Shown: positions 24,062-33,292, counted from the first letter of the stretch. The stretch is 64,000 bases of DNA from Paenibacillus lycopersici (GCF_010119935.1 NZ_CP048209.1:5995001-6059000); one strand, 5' to 3'. Numbers and translations: made by a program. Notes: generated by a model from the sequence alone, not told the origin.

Positions 24062-24919
24062 TTACGGGTAAAGCACTGGCCATGCGTCTCCTTCGTATAG
24101 ATCTCCATCATTGCCATTCAAAATTTGGGCATTGAAATGCCTTCCCCTCGGCGTGTCCCGATATCGCGTATCGCCGGTCATTAAGTGAACGGCCATCGAA
24201 CGGCGGGGCGTGTCGGTTGCATTCGCGCCGCTGCCGTGAATCGTCAGCGCATGGTGGAAGCTGACTTGTCCTGCCTTCATGACGAGCGGCACCGGCTTGA
24301 ATACTTCATTGTCCGGTAATTCCATCTCCGCCTGCTGCTTCTCGAGGTTCTGCTCGAAAAAGTTGTTCACGTTCACGAGTCCCCACTTGTGACTCCGCGG
24401 AACGGCCTGCATGCAGCCGTTGGAAAGATCCACGTCGGTGAAAGCAACCCAGGCCGTTACCAATGTCGGTTCCTTGCAATTCTGCCAATAGACGAAGTCC
24501 TGGTGCCAGCCGACGTTTGCCGTTTCTTTGCCTGTCCCTCTGCCGGGCTTATAGAGCAGCTGGTCGTGCCAGAGCCGAATGACGTCGGCATTCATCAGCT
24601 TGGCGGCGATGGTTCCGATCGTCGGATCGGTTGCCACCGTACGGAGTATCGAATCCGACCAATGCGAATTGTCGGTTTTCCGAAGCGCCCGCGGGTTGTC
24701 GACGCCTTCAAGCCAGTTGCAGACCGGCTCTCTCCCCGTCTCGAACTCTCCGCGATAGATGCGATCTTGGCGTGCAATAATCTTCTCCAGCTGTTCATCC
24801 GAAAAAATTTTCGGCGACACCCAGAATCCGTTCTCCTCGAAGAACCGAATGTCCTTCTCTTCCGGCAAGCATTGCATTTGAAGCAAACCGCTCACAGCCA
24901 AACACGCACCTTTCCGCAT
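24062..24919 (-). CDS. Phytanoyl-CoA dioxygenase (PhyH) family protein, copy 1
   Basis: A protein of up to 285 residues with the double-stranded beta-helix of Fe(II)/2-oxoglutarate oxygenases. The iron triad reads WHQDF (His and Asp) and TIHGSG (distal His), and the 2-oxoglutarate Arg is in TPRRSM. FFEENGFWVSPKIFSDEQL is the usual PhyH opening. The substrate is unknown; bacterial PhyH proteins hydroxylate many small molecules. It is the fourth gene of the sugar ABC operon. The start is uncertain: ATG 24919 lacks a clear ribosome site, TTG 24901 has GGAAAGG, and ATG 24877 is also possible. Confidence 0.82.
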   Translation of the reverse strand: MRKGACLAVSGLLQMQCLPEEKDIRFFEENGFWVSPKIFSDEQLEKIIARQDRIYRGEFETGREPVCNWLEGVDNPRALRKTDNSHWSDSILRTVATDPTIGTIAAKLMNADVIRLWHDQLLYKPGRGTGKETANVGWHQDFVYWQNCKEPTLVTAWVAFTDVDLSNGCMQAVPRSHKWGLVNVNNFFEQNLEKQQAEMELPDNEVFKPVPLVMKAGQVSFHHALTIHGSGANATDTPRRSMAVHLMTGDTRYRDTPRGRHFNAQILNGNDGDLYEGDAWPVLYP

Positions 24920-24954
24920 ATGTCCAAAATGAATGTCATTTCAAGCATTTTTGA

Positions 24955-25845
24955 TTACGCTTTAATGCCCGTCAGAACGACGCCCTCGATGAACTTCTTC
25001 TGGGCAAGGAAGAAGAAGACGATGACCGGAACGACGCTGATCGCCGTAGCCGCCATCATCATCCCGATTTCCCCCTGCGATTGGGAGGATTGCTGTTGGA
25101 AGATCCGCAAGCCTAGCGAAAGCGTATATTTGGACTGGTCGTTCAAGTAAATCAGCGGGCCGATAAAATCATTCCACGACCCCATGAATTGAAAGATGGC
25201 AACCGTCGTGAGCACGGGAGGAATCAGAGGCAGCATGATGTTCGTATAAATCCGCATGTAGCCGGCCCCGTCGATAAACGCGCTTTCTTCCAAATCCCTT
25301 GGTATCGACATGAGAAACTGACGGATCAGAAAGACGTAGAAGGCGCCGCCGCCGAACCAAGCCGGTACCCAGAGCGGCATGAACGTGTTGATCCATCCCA
25401 GCTTGCTGAACAGCAGGTATAAAGGAATCAGCGTGACTTGGCTCGGGAGCATCATCGTGCCCAGGAGAATAAGAAAGAAGAAGTCTCTGCCCGGCCAGCG
25501 CAGCCTGGCGAAAGCATATCCGACGAGCGGGGCGGTCAGCAGCACGCCCGCTACGCTGAGCACGACGACCAGCACCGTGTTTTTCAAAAAAAGAAAATAA
25601 GGAAAGTACGTCCATAAATTCGTATAGTTTTTCCATAAAAACGGCTTCGGGATCAATTCCGGCGGCACGACGAATACTTGAAGATCCGTCTTCAGCGACG
25701 TCGACAACAGCCATAGCAGCGGGAATACGAAAAAAACGCTTAATACGATTAAGACAATATGCCTGAGAAGCGATCTCGGCGATGACTTGGCTAGAATAGG
25801 CCGCTTTCGCGTCATCGTCCGTGTTTGAGCCTTCGGCTGGAGCAT
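24955..25845 (-). CDS. Carbohydrate ABC transporter permease, MalG/AraQ type
   Basis: A 296-residue permease with six helices after a basic lead. The EAA loop is ESAFIDGAGYMRIYTNIMLP. LGTMMLPSQVTLIPLYLLFSK is a hallmark of CUT1-family second permeases. The start at 25845 follows AAAGGAGG. It pairs with the permease at 25863-26762, 17 bp upstream, and the lipoprotein at 26834. The shared ATPase is not encoded here; in Firmicutes CUT1 importers commonly use the MsmX ATPase encoded elsewhere. Confidence 0.93.
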   Translation of the reverse strand: MLQPKAQTRTMTRKRPILAKSSPRSLLRHIVLIVLSVFFVFPLLWLLSTSLKTDLQVFVVPPELIPKPFLWKNYTNLWTYFPYFLFLKNTVLVVVLSVAGVLLTAPLVGYAFARLRWPGRDFFFLILLGTMMLPSQVTLIPLYLLFSKLGWINTFMPLWVPAWFGGGAFYVFLIRQFLMSIPRDLEESAFIDGAGYMRIYTNIMLPLIPPVLTTVAIFQFMGSWNDFIGPLIYLNDQSKYTLSLGLRIFQQQSSQSQGEIGMMMAATAISVVPVIVFFFLAQKKFIEGVVLTGIKA

Positions 25846-25862
25846 GCGATTCCTCCTTTCCT

Positions 25863-26762
25863 TTACATTTGGTCGTAGTGAACCCAGCGTTTCGATAGTT
25901 TAAGATTGAGCCAGGTCAGGAACATGACGATAACGAATAGCACCCAAGCGAGCGCGGACGCGTAGCCCATTTTCCAAAACCGGAAAGCGTTGTTATATAA
26001 ATACAGCACGTAGAACAGGGTGGAGTCGTTAGGCCCGCCGCCCGTAATGATGTACGATTGGGTAAAAACCTGAAAACTCCCGATCATCCCGATGATGAGT
26101 TGGAAAAACAAGGTCGGCGTGATAAGCGGGAGCGTGACGTTCATGAATTTCCGGATCAATCCGGCTCCGTCAATATCGGCCGCTTCATAATATACTTTCG
26201 GGATGTTCTTCAAGCCTGCAAGATAGATAATCATCCCGCTTCCCGCACTCCAAAGGGACATGAGAATCAGCGAATTTTTGGCCCAAGCGGGATCGGATAG
26301 CCAGCCGGGCGCGGATAGGCCAAAAAAATGCACGACGTTCGTCAGGATGCCGAAATTCGGATCGAAAATCCACGCCCACAAAATGGAAGCCGCAACCATC
26401 GGCACGATGGAAGGGATATAATACAGGGTTCTGTATAGCGCAATCCCCTTTATTTCCGCATTTAGCAGCAGGGCGATGCCGAGACCGAGGACAATCGTCA
26501 ACGGGACGCTGAATAAGACGTAGTACAACGTATTATAGAGGGATTTCCAGAACAGACTGTCGTGAAGCAATGCCTCGTAGTTGGCAAATCCGACCCATCT
26601 CGCCGGCTGCAAGATATCGTAGTCCATGAAGCTGTATCGCAAGGAAGCGATAACCGGAAATAGGACGAACACGACGAGTCCGATCAGCCACGGGGAGGCG
26701 AAGCCGTAGCCGACAAGCGCTTCCCTTCGCGACTGCCGGTACCTTTTATGCGTCTGAGCCAT
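25863..26762 (-). CDS. Carbohydrate ABC transporter permease, MalF/UgpA type
   Basis: A 299-residue permease, first of the pair. YGFASPWLIGLVVFVLFPVI opens helix 1, ALYRTLYYIPSIVPMVA and the EAA loop YEAADIDGAGLIRKFMNVTLP follow. AAGGAG precedes the ATG at 26762. A stem-loop separates it from the binding-protein gene, probably lowering permease expression relative to the binding protein. Confidence 0.93.
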   Translation of the reverse strand: MAQTHKRYRQSRREALVGYGFASPWLIGLVVFVLFPVIASLRYSFMDYDILQPARWVGFANYEALLHDSLFWKSLYNTLYYVLFSVPLTIVLGLGIALLLNAEIKGIALYRTLYYIPSIVPMVAASILWAWIFDPNFGILTNVVHFFGLSAPGWLSDPAWAKNSLILMSLWSAGSGMIIYLAGLKNIPKVYYEAADIDGAGLIRKFMNVTLPLITPTLFFQLIIGMIGSFQVFTQSYIITGGGPNDSTLFYVLYLYNNAFRFWKMGYASALAWVLFVIVMFLTWLNLKLSKRWVHYDQM

Positions 26763-26788
26763 AATACGCTCCTTTTCACGAATGGAAT

Positions 26789-26822
26789 AGAGAATAGAAT
26801 AACGGCGGTTATCCTATTCTCT
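26789..26822 (-). other. Stem-loop between binding-protein and permease genes
   Basis: AGAGAATAG and CTATTCTCT pair, with inner ATAAC/GTTAT, loop GGCG and one A/C mismatch. It lies inside the operon 12 bp behind the binding-protein stop. Such structures often stabilise the upstream part of the mRNA or end part of the transcripts. Confidence 0.65.
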
Positions 26823-26833
26823 TGTTACGATTG

Positions 26834-28243
26834 CTATTTGGATAAGCTGGTATTGTTGGCCCAGAATTTATCAAGCTCCGCCTGCACTTTTGCATTGGCT
26901 TTGTCCAGGATTTCCTGCGTGCTGCCGTTATGGTAGATCGCCTCGTCGATCGCCCGCGCGTGTTCGGACCACAGCAGCTGTCCGACGGGAGATACCGGCA
27001 GGCTGACCGACTTCTCCATCGCTTTGACGGTAAAATCGATCGCGCTCTTGACGTTCGCGTTTTGCAGCGGCTCGATATACGTTTTGTTCAAGTAGTCGTT
27101 CAAGTCGATGTTGGCGGTCCAATTCGGGATATACGTCCTGCTTTGCGCCGCATTGTATTTCGCAGCCGCTTCGGCCTGATATTTGGGACCTTCCGTCGTC
27201 AGCCATTTCACGACTTCGAAGGCTTCCTTCGGGTGCTTGGCGCCTTTCGGCACTCCCCACGCCCAGCCTCCGCTCCATGTTTTGAAATCGCCTCCCGTCG
27301 GCGTAGGCGGCATCGCCACGCCAAAGTTCAGATTAGGCGAGAAGCGCAGCAAGTCGGACAATACCCAGTTGCCGTTAATGACCATCGCCAGCTTGCCGGA
27401 CAGGAACGGATCGTTCGCGCCGGATTGGAACGAAGAGGAATAGGCGTTCGTCTTCTTCGCGCCGCCGAGAAGGTCGTAGCCTTTCACCATGAAATCGAGC
27501 GCCGCCACGTTCTCGGGCGAGTTCAGAAGCACTTTCTTGCCCTCGTCGTCGAGAAATTTCCCGTTGTTCTGAATCGAATACAGATAGAACCAGCTGTTCC
27601 CGAAATTAGGGAGAAATCCGATCTGCTTGAAGGAATCGCCGCTTGGAACGGTCAGCTTCTTGGAATAGTCGAGGAGCTCATCCCACGTCGTCGGCGGCTT
27701 ATCGGGATCCAGTCCGGCTTGCTTAAACATATCCTTGTTATAATAGAGAACCCTGTCGTCCATCCCTGCGGGCAAGCCCCATACTTGGCCCTTGAACGAC
27801 ATTTCCTTGATGGTGTAATCGTAGAATCGGGATAGATCGAAGCCGGAGGAGTCGATTAGATCGTTCAAGGGCATCAGAATTCCCCTTGAAGCGACTTCCA
27901 TGATGAAAGGCCCGTTCAGATTGACGACGTCAGGCGGCGATCCGGAGGCGATCGCGGCGGTCAGCTTGCTCAGGTCCTGGGTGTCGTAGCCGCTGGAGCC
28001 CGGCATCGCTTGCGTCACCAGTTTAATGCCGGGATGCTGTTTGTTGAATTCATCGATCATTTCCTTGTTGCCGCTGCCAACGGACAGCGGGTCGAGCCCC
28101 CACACGACGACCTCCGCTTTTTCTCCTTTGTCGGCGGAACCGTCGCTGTCGTTCGCAGACTGGCCCGAGCTGCCGCAGCCGGCCAAATAGACGGCCAGCA
28201 TCGTCGGAATCGCGACCTTCACTGCTAATTTCATCTTCGTCAT
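26834..28243 (-). CDS. Sugar ABC transporter solute-binding lipoprotein, family 1
   Basis: A 469-residue binding protein with a signal peptide and lipobox YLAGC (Cys near residue 23). VVVWGLDPLSVGSGNKEMIDEFNKQHP is the N-terminal lobe opening of family 1 proteins, and PAGMDDRVLYYNKDMFKQAGLDP with WDELLDYSKKL are typical. It would deliver a sugar or oligosaccharide to the permeases at 24955-26762. The ATG at 28243 is preferred to an in-frame GTG at 28249 because it sits 6 nt behind GGAGG. A cre-like site and a -10 box precede it. Confidence 0.92.
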   Translation of the reverse strand: MTKMKLAVKVAIPTMLAVYLAGCGSSGQSANDSDGSADKGEKAEVVVWGLDPLSVGSGNKEMIDEFNKQHPGIKLVTQAMPGSSGYDTQDLSKLTAAIASGSPPDVVNLNGPFIMEVASRGILMPLNDLIDSSGFDLSRFYDYTIKEMSFKGQVWGLPAGMDDRVLYYNKDMFKQAGLDPDKPPTTWDELLDYSKKLTVPSGDSFKQIGFLPNFGNSWFYLYSIQNNGKFLDDEGKKVLLNSPENVAALDFMVKGYDLLGGAKKTNAYSSSFQSGANDPFLSGKLAMVINGNWVLSDLLRFSPNLNFGVAMPPTPTGGDFKTWSGGWAWGVPKGAKHPKEAFEVVKWLTTEGPKYQAEAAAKYNAAQSRTYIPNWTANIDLNDYLNKTYIEPLQNANVKSAIDFTVKAMEKSVSLPVSPVGQLLWSEHARAIDEAIYHNGSTQEILDKANAKVQAELDKFWANNTSLSK

Positions 28244-28261
28244 ACGCACCCTCCCCTATTT

Positions 28262-28288
28262 AGAAACCGCTTCCACGAGTGAATTATA
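28262..28288 (-). promoter_or_regulatory. -10 box and cre-like site for the sugar ABC operon
   Basis: On the minus strand TATAAT (28283-28288) is followed downstream by GTGGAAGCGGTTTCT (28262-28276), which fits 14 of 15 positions of the cre consensus WTGNAANCGNWNNCW. A cre at the start point would give CcpA repression in rich sugar. No good -35 box is seen, as expected for an activator-dependent promoter. Confidence 0.5.
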
Positions 28289-28683
28289 TAAGAGGCTGCG
28301 GGAAAAGTATTTTTTGCATTTGATCCTAGATTTATAAAATTTGATCATTTGGCTTGTTGATAAAAAGTAACGGGACGACCTTATCATTAAAATGGCGCTC
28401 GACTATGCGATCCGCAATTCGCAGGGCCAGCACCCGCCGGAGATGCCGAAAAAGCAGCTTGTCACCGAGCATTGCACGGAAGCGCTCCGTCCGTTACCCG
28501 AACGCAGTACAAGGATCCGAGCCGTTCGGAGGCCCCATGAAAAAGGGACTCGAAAAAGAAGGGCTCTCGTATTTTTGTATGTTTTTGCTCACACGATTCC
28601 GGCAGCATTCGGCGGTGAGGCAGCCACTGATGGAAGGGAAATACAGTTGGATTTAAGCTGCAAATTAGGTCTGCTTATAAAAT
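28289..28683. other. Intergenic stretch without a recognised gene
   Basis: About 395 bp between the sugar ABC promoter and the terminator of the second PhyH gene. The left end is AT-rich, the middle GC-rich with an open plus-strand frame from 28392 that lacks a good ribosome site and resembles no family I know. I see no supported gene here. Confidence 0.5.
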
Positions 28684-28720
28684 AACAACGGAGCCTCGCG
28701 GGTTTGCGGGCTCCGTTGTT
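28684..28720 (-). terminator. Terminator of the second PhyH gene
   Basis: AACAACGGAGCC and GGCTCCGTTGTT form a perfect 12 bp stem around 13 nt; on the minus strand it is followed by ATTTTAT. Confidence 0.8.
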
Positions 28721-28786
28721 ATCATTATTCATGAAAGATAGCCATTGACGATACGCAAGTCCTTCAGGCTGACGTCACTTCACCAG

Positions 28787-29653
28787 TCAGCCTTCGTGCT
28801 CCGGCCGCTCCGCCAGCCAATCCGCAAGCGTCGCCACGCGGCTCGGGAATTTGCCGCTGCGCGCCAGGAAACCGACGCCGTGCTGCACCATCGGGTCCTG
28901 ATCGGTCGGCTGGTAGCGCAGATCAACGCTCCAGCGGACATGGTCGGAGCCGTTCGGCGTCGACATATGCAGCACCCGGTCGTTGAACAGGATCGCCGTG
29001 CCGGCTTTGACCGGCAGCGCGACCGTCGGGCACTTGCCGAGCTGATGCTCGTGAAGCGCGGTATATCCCGTGCCGGTGTGCGATTCGGCATGCCAATCCA
29101 GCAGCTTCCGGATCTGCGTGCGCGGCTTGATATGCAGGCACCCGTTCTCAAGCGTCGCGTCCACGAGCGGAATCCATACCGTGATGACGGGATTCGCGTT
29201 CGCGTCGGGCCAATACGATTTGTCCTGGTGCCAAGGCACGGCGCCGGCCGCCACGCCGGGCACTTTGGGCCGCACGTTGTAGACCGGATTGGCGAATATT
29301 TCATCGCCGATCAGCGACTCTACCGCATTCAGGATTTTCGGATTGCTTAGCAGGCGATAATAACCCGCGATCCGATCCCGCCAGCTCCGGCCGTATTTCA
29401 GGAAGTCCTTGTCGGTCTTTCCCGCGAACAACTTGGCCAGCCGGTATTTGAACGGCTCCCCTTCCAGTTTATCCGCAATTAGCCCGTCGTCGTACAATTC
29501 GTCGGCGATCATGGACACCTTCTCCGCCATCGCCGCGCGCGGCGCCGCCATGTCCTGCTCGTCGAGCAAATCCTCCAGAACGAGATAGCCTTCAACGTTG
29601 TAATGATCGAGCTGTTCCCGCGTCAAGCTGCCCGATTGCCGCTTGTTCTCCAT
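28787..29653 (-). CDS. Phytanoyl-CoA dioxygenase (PhyH) family protein, copy 2
   Basis: A 288-residue Fe(II)/2-oxoglutarate oxygenase. LDHYNVEGYLVLEDLLDEQD is the PhyH opening. The iron ligands are PWHQDKSYW (His, Asp) and LHMSTPNGS (distal His region), with VRWSVDLRYQP supplying the Arg for 2-oxoglutarate. GTAILFNDRVLH is the usual late strand. GGAGG precedes the ATG at 29653. It stands alone between the sugar ABC operon and an AraC gene and is clearly a different subfamily from copy 1, sharing mainly the active-site blocks. The substrate is unknown. Confidence 0.87.
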   Translation of the reverse strand: MENKRQSGSLTREQLDHYNVEGYLVLEDLLDEQDMAAPRAAMAEKVSMIADELYDDGLIADKLEGEPFKYRLAKLFAGKTDKDFLKYGRSWRDRIAGYYRLLSNPKILNAVESLIGDEIFANPVYNVRPKVPGVAAGAVPWHQDKSYWPDANANPVITVWIPLVDATLENGCLHIKPRTQIRKLLDWHAESHTGTGYTALHEHQLGKCPTVALPVKAGTAILFNDRVLHMSTPNGSDHVRWSVDLRYQPTDQDPMVQHGVGFLARSGKFPSRVATLADWLAERPEHEG

Positions 29654-29826
29654 CGTTCCTCTACCTCCGTCAAGTTCGTTTTCATCGATGTGCTCAATGT
29701 ACCATGCCGACTGCGGCTTGTATTTGGCAGAGTCGGCCGCGATTTGTCCAAACTTCCGGCGATTTCGGCAAGCGATCGACGATGCCGTGCCTGTTCCCTG
29801 TCATTGCCCGAACGGCAAAAAAAAGA

Positions 29827-29851
29827 GACCCGCGGCAACGGGCCGCAGGTC
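29827..29851 (-). terminator. Terminator of the AraC gene at 30007
   Basis: On the minus strand GACCTGCGGC pairs with GCCGCGGGTC (one mismatch) around 5 nt, followed by TCTTTTTTTT. Confidence 0.8.
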
Positions 29852-30006
29852 CAAAGGTTTATATCAAAAAGGGGGTCGAGTTCTAGTATAGGCGCGTTAT
29901 ATTAAGACAAGATGAAATGCCGATTGCAATCATATTACATTTTCTTACCATCGTGTTTCAATCCCTGCCGGCCTTAGCCGGACGAAACGCCGCCCTGCCC
30001 GCTTGA

Positions 30007-30828
30007 TCAGCGATGGCCGGCCTGCCGGCGAAAGCCCGTCGGCGTCATCCCCGTCTTCTGCTTGAACAGGTTCGAGAAATAATGCGGGTCGGCATAGCCG
30101 AGCCGAAAGGCGATTTCGCTGACGCTCAAGCTCGTGTCTTGCAGCAGCATCTCGGCCTGGCCGATCCGCCTCGACAGCAGATAGCCGTACACGGTAAAGC
30201 CCGTCTCCTGCTTGAACACGCGGTTCAGCTGCTTGTACGACATCGCCATGCTCCGGCTGAAGCGCTCCGAATCGAACGGCTCCGCCAGCTGGTCCAAATA
30301 CTGCTTGATCTGCTGCGCCTGATCGGACAATTTCAGGTTGCGGCTCTTCAGCAGCCGCGATAGGGCGATCAGGATTTCCGTCAGCACGAGCAGGACGCCT
30401 TCCTGGACCTGCTCCGAGTCCCCCTGCCGATTGCGGCGGACGAGACGGAACGCCTTGCGGAACAGCCCCTCAAGCGGCGCGTCGGCGACGAGCGATTTCT
30501 CCCACAGCTGGAATGCCGCGAGCAGCCCTTCGCTGCTGCCCGCGACGTTGAACCACAGGTACGTCCAATACTCCTCCTGGTCAGGCAGCGCCGTCACTTC
30601 GTGGTAGCTTCCTTTGCGCAATATGAACACGTCGCCTGCCTTCGGCCGGTGCACGACAGAGTCCACCTGAATCCGTCCTTCCCCGCGCAGCACGCAAGCA
30701 ATCACCGTGATATCGGCGCGGCCGCGAACGTTGCGGTAATTGGCATGGCAATAATTGGTGCCGATGAGCGGAACCGAGACGCCGCCGTCCCAGTCCGAAG
30801 GAATGGTGTACAATTCGCCATGCTTCAT
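30007..30828 (-). CDS. AraC family transcriptional regulator
   Basis: A 273-residue regulator with an N-terminal cupin (residues 20-100: GEGRIQVDSVVHRPKAGDVFIL) and a C-terminal double HTH (RFSRSMAMSYKQLNRVFKQ and VSEIAFRLGYADPHYFSNLFK, ending in GMTPTGFRRQ). ATG at 30828 lies 8-9 nt behind TGAGGG; an upstream in-frame GTG at 30843 has a weaker site. It is divergent from the sulfatase gene and probably regulates it. A minus-strand TATAAT at 30872-30877 may be its -10 box. Confidence 0.87.
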   Translation of the reverse strand: MKHGELYTIPSDWDGGVSVPLIGTNYCHANYRNVRGRADITVIACVLRGEGRIQVDSVVHRPKAGDVFILRKGSYHEVTALPDQEEYWTYLWFNVAGSSEGLLAAFQLWEKSLVADAPLEGLFRKAFRLVRRNRQGDSEQVQEGVLLVLTEILIALSRLLKSRNLKLSDQAQQIKQYLDQLAEPFDSERFSRSMAMSYKQLNRVFKQETGFTVYGYLLSRRIGQAEMLLQDTSLSVSEIAFRLGYADPHYFSNLFKQKTGMTPTGFRRQAGHR

Positions 30829-31027
30829 GTCCAGAACCCTCACTCTACTTCATCCCATTTTCTATGCCCGCATTATAACATATGTCCCTATCCCCCACCT
30901 TTTGTTCCGAATCCCGCATGTCGCGCGGCGGCGGGCCGCAGTAAAATGAGAACGTGAGAGAAAGACGCGACGCCAATACCCATTCGAGCATAGGGCGCCC
31001 CTTCGCCCGTCCAAGGAGGCCATTACG

Positions 31028-32455
31028 ATGGAACGAAACCAACCTCGCACGCAGCCGAACCTGATCTACGTCTTCGCCGACCAGCTGCGCTTGTCCGCCT
31101 GCGGCTATGCAGGCGACCGCCTGTCGCAAACCCCGAACATCGACCGTCTCGCCGGAGAAAGCATGAATTTCGCGAACGCCGTCTCGGGGCACCCGGTATG
31201 CGCGCCGTACCGCGCTTCGCTGTTCACGGGCAAATACACGACCAGCACGGGCATGGTCATCAACGAAATCAGCATGAACCCGAATCATCGCTGCGTCGGG
31301 CATGTGCTGACCGACAATGACTACGACACGGCCTACATCGGCAAATGGCATCTGTCGGCCAACGAGCTGGGCCATCACTTCGAGACTCGCAATTCGTACA
31401 CGCCGCCCGGCGAACACCGGCTCGGTTTCGACGGTTTCTGGGCCGCATACAACTTTCACCACGATTATTACGGCATGTACTACCACGCCGATACCGCCGA
31501 CAAAATCCCCATGGACGGCTACGAGCCCGACGGGCAGACCGACATGGCCATCGGACAATTGCGGAGGCTCGCGGGCGCAGACCGTCCGTTCGCCCTGTTC
31601 CTGTCCTACGGCACGCCGCATGATCCATGGACGCCGGACAACGTGCCCGCCGAATACTTGGCGCGGTTCAAGGACGCCGAGTTCGCGCTGCCGCGGAACT
31701 ACTTGGATGCCGACGACCCGCACGCGGACGCTTGGGCCAAGCTGTCTTCCGAGGAGCGCGCGTCCATCCCGGAATGGCTGCGCGTATACTACGCGATGAC
31801 GGCGAATCTGGACTGGAACCTGGGCCGGCTCCTGGCTGCCGTGGACGAGCTTGGACTCCGGGACGACACCGTGTTCGTCTTCACCTCCGATCACGGGGAG
31901 CTCTTCGGCGCCCACGGACGGAAGGGGAAAAACATCTTCTACGAAGAGGCCGTGCGCGTGCCGTTCCTGCTGCGCCAGCCAGGCCGCGTGCCGCAGGGCG
32001 AGACCGACGTCTGCTTGAATACATGCGACATCATGCCTACCTTGCTGAGCTTGCTCGATCTTCCGGTCCCTTCGGAGGTCGAAGGTACCGACCTTAGCCC
32101 GTTCGCGCTCGGCGAAGCCGGCGAAGAACCGGAGGCGGCGTTCCTGCAAGGAACCGGCGCTACCGCGGATTGGTCGGACGGCCACGAATGGCGGGCGCTG
32201 CGGGACAAACGGTATACCTACGCCATCTACCGGGCAGACCGGCAAGAGCTGCTGTTCGACAACGCGGAGGACCCGTGCCAGATGCGCAATTTGGCCGGCG
32301 ACCCGGGTCATGCCGCCGTGCTGGAGCGGTTCCGGGGGCTCCTCGCGCGCAGCATGGACCGTGTCTCCGACACGTTCGAGAGCTGCACCTGGTACCGCGA
32401 CCATTGGACGGAAGACCGGCGCATTCTGCGGACGGCCACGCTTTCGGCCGGATAG
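31028..32455 (+). CDS. Sulfatase (alkaline phosphatase superfamily)
   Basis: A 475-residue hydrolase of the type I sulfatase family. The signature VCAPYRASLFTGKY contains the C-x-P-x-R core in which the Cys is converted to formylglycine by a maturation enzyme; the fourth residue is Tyr rather than the usual Ser/Ala. LIYVFADQLRLSACGYAGD supplies the first metal Asp, YIGKWHL the next Lys/His pair, and VFTSDHGELFGAHGRKGK the late Asp-His. No signal peptide is visible, so it likely acts in the cytoplasm on an imported sulfated sugar or lipid fragment. AAGGAGG precedes the ATG. Related proteins include choline sulfatases and phosphonate monoester hydrolases. Confidence 0.88.
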   Translation: MERNQPRTQPNLIYVFADQLRLSACGYAGDRLSQTPNIDRLAGESMNFANAVSGHPVCAPYRASLFTGKYTTSTGMVINEISMNPNHRCVGHVLTDNDYDTAYIGKWHLSANELGHHFETRNSYTPPGEHRLGFDGFWAAYNFHHDYYGMYYHADTADKIPMDGYEPDGQTDMAIGQLRRLAGADRPFALFLSYGTPHDPWTPDNVPAEYLARFKDAEFALPRNYLDADDPHADAWAKLSSEERASIPEWLRVYYAMTANLDWNLGRLLAAVDELGLRDDTVFVFTSDHGELFGAHGRKGKNIFYEEAVRVPFLLRQPGRVPQGETDVCLNTCDIMPTLLSLLDLPVPSEVEGTDLSPFALGEAGEEPEAAFLQGTGATADWSDGHEWRALRDKRYTYAIYRADRQELLFDNAEDPCQMRNLAGDPGHAAVLERFRGLLARSMDRVSDTFESCTWYRDHWTEDRRILRTATLSAG

Positions 32456-32527
32456 GGAGCGCATCGCCGCACCGTGACGCTGCGAAATCCGGCAAGCCGG
32501 GCTCCGCTTCTTCCGCGCCGCACATCG

Positions 32528-32559
32528 CAAGGCTGCCCCTTCGTCAGGCGGCAGCCTTG
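32528..32559 (+). terminator. Putative terminator of the sulfatase gene
   Basis: CAAGGCTGCC and GGCAGCCTTG form a perfect 10 bp stem with a 12 nt loop. The downstream T tract is poor. Confidence 0.5.
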
Positions 32560-32729
32560 TCGGCGTCCGCGAATCCGCGCTGCCTCTGCGATGAAAGCTC
32601 ATGATCGGCATCCGATGCGATTGCAGGATTGCCTTCCGCTGATAGCGGAGGGTTTAGGCGTTCGTTAAATCGGCAATGCTAGTAGCATTTCCCGCAGTGG
32701 TAGATTCGTAGATTCGCCGAAAGGAGCCC

Positions 32730-32951
32730 ATGCCCTTGAAATGCATCAACTGCAACTCGTCCGATATCGGCAAGATCGGTCCTCATCAGTATTTTTGCTG
32801 GAACTGCTGCATCGAAATGAGTCTGGCCGGCGAGAAGCTTGACGTCTATCAGGTCGAAGAGGACGGCTCGCTTAGCTCGCTGAACGATTTGTTCATTGAT
32901 GAAGCGATCGATGAACCGCAGGCGACGGCACTCTATTCCGACAGGCGCTGA
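32730..32951 (+). CDS. Small zinc-ribbon-like protein
   Basis: A 73-residue protein behind AAAGGAG. The first half has CINCNSS and YFCWNCCIEM, two CxxC knuckles spaced like a zinc ribbon; the second half is acidic (VEEDGSLSSLNDLFIDEAID). Similar short proteins occur upstream of glyQS or alone in Paenibacillus-type genomes and have no assigned role. It could bind a nucleic acid or a protein through the zinc knuckle. No neighbour gives a clear function. Confidence 0.75.
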   Translation: MPLKCINCNSSDIGKIGPHQYFCWNCCIEMSLAGEKLDVYQVEEDGSLSSLNDLFIDEAIDEPQATALYSDRR

Positions 32952-33018
32952 CGTCCGTTGAATCGATTGCCGTATGTGCGCGTGCTCGCGGCGCCTGCGG
33001 AAATCCGATTGATTCCGG

Positions 33019-33047
33019 TTGCTTTTTCTCCCGCTTCGCGATACGAT
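33019..33047 (+). promoter_or_regulatory. Sigma-A promoter of the glyQS T-box transcript
   Basis: TTGCTT (33019-33024) and TACGAT (33042-33047) are separated by 17 bp, placing transcription start near 33055, right before the T-box leader. Confidence 0.5.
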
Positions 33048-33054
33048 AGCCAAA

Positions 33055-33292
33055 ACATGGATGATCGGCAATGATGGACCATAGTACCTGAGCAGTCTTC
33101 TACTGCAGCGAGCCGGGGATCGTGCAAGCCCGGAAGAGACCTTGGGGAAACGGCAGTCCGGAGCAATCTCCAATTGTTCGTCTAAAAGTGGTCGGTCTTC
33201 TTCAAGGCCGTCAACTGGGGTGGAACCGCGGGTGCGCAAGCTCTCGTCCCCGGATATCGCGTGCATGCGATGTCCGGAGGCGGGAGCTTTTT
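33055..33292 (+). ncRNA. T-box riboswitch, glycine tRNA-sensing leader of glyQS
   Basis: The T-box sequence GGGGTGGAACCGCG lies at 33217-33230, the conserved bulge that pairs with the uncharged tRNA end. It is followed by a long terminator hairpin (33238-33290, arms starting AAGCTC and ending GAGCTT) with a T run. Upstream is a stem I-like region with AGTA and a loop. A GGC triplet at 33152-33154 is a candidate glycine specifier, tentative. When uncharged tRNA-Gly binds, the antiterminator forms and glyQS is read. Confidence 0.9.

Noticed and set aside
28392..28685. Plus-strand frame starting MALDYAIRNSQ
   Set aside because: No ribosome site, no domain, ends in a terminator of another gene. 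Kept only as an intergenic note.
30845..32611. Long open frame on the minus strand opposite the sulfatase
   Set aside because: The plus frame has full sulfatase motifs and a strong ribosome site. The opposite frame is Arg-, Val- and His-rich, as expected from codon bias in GC-rich DNA.
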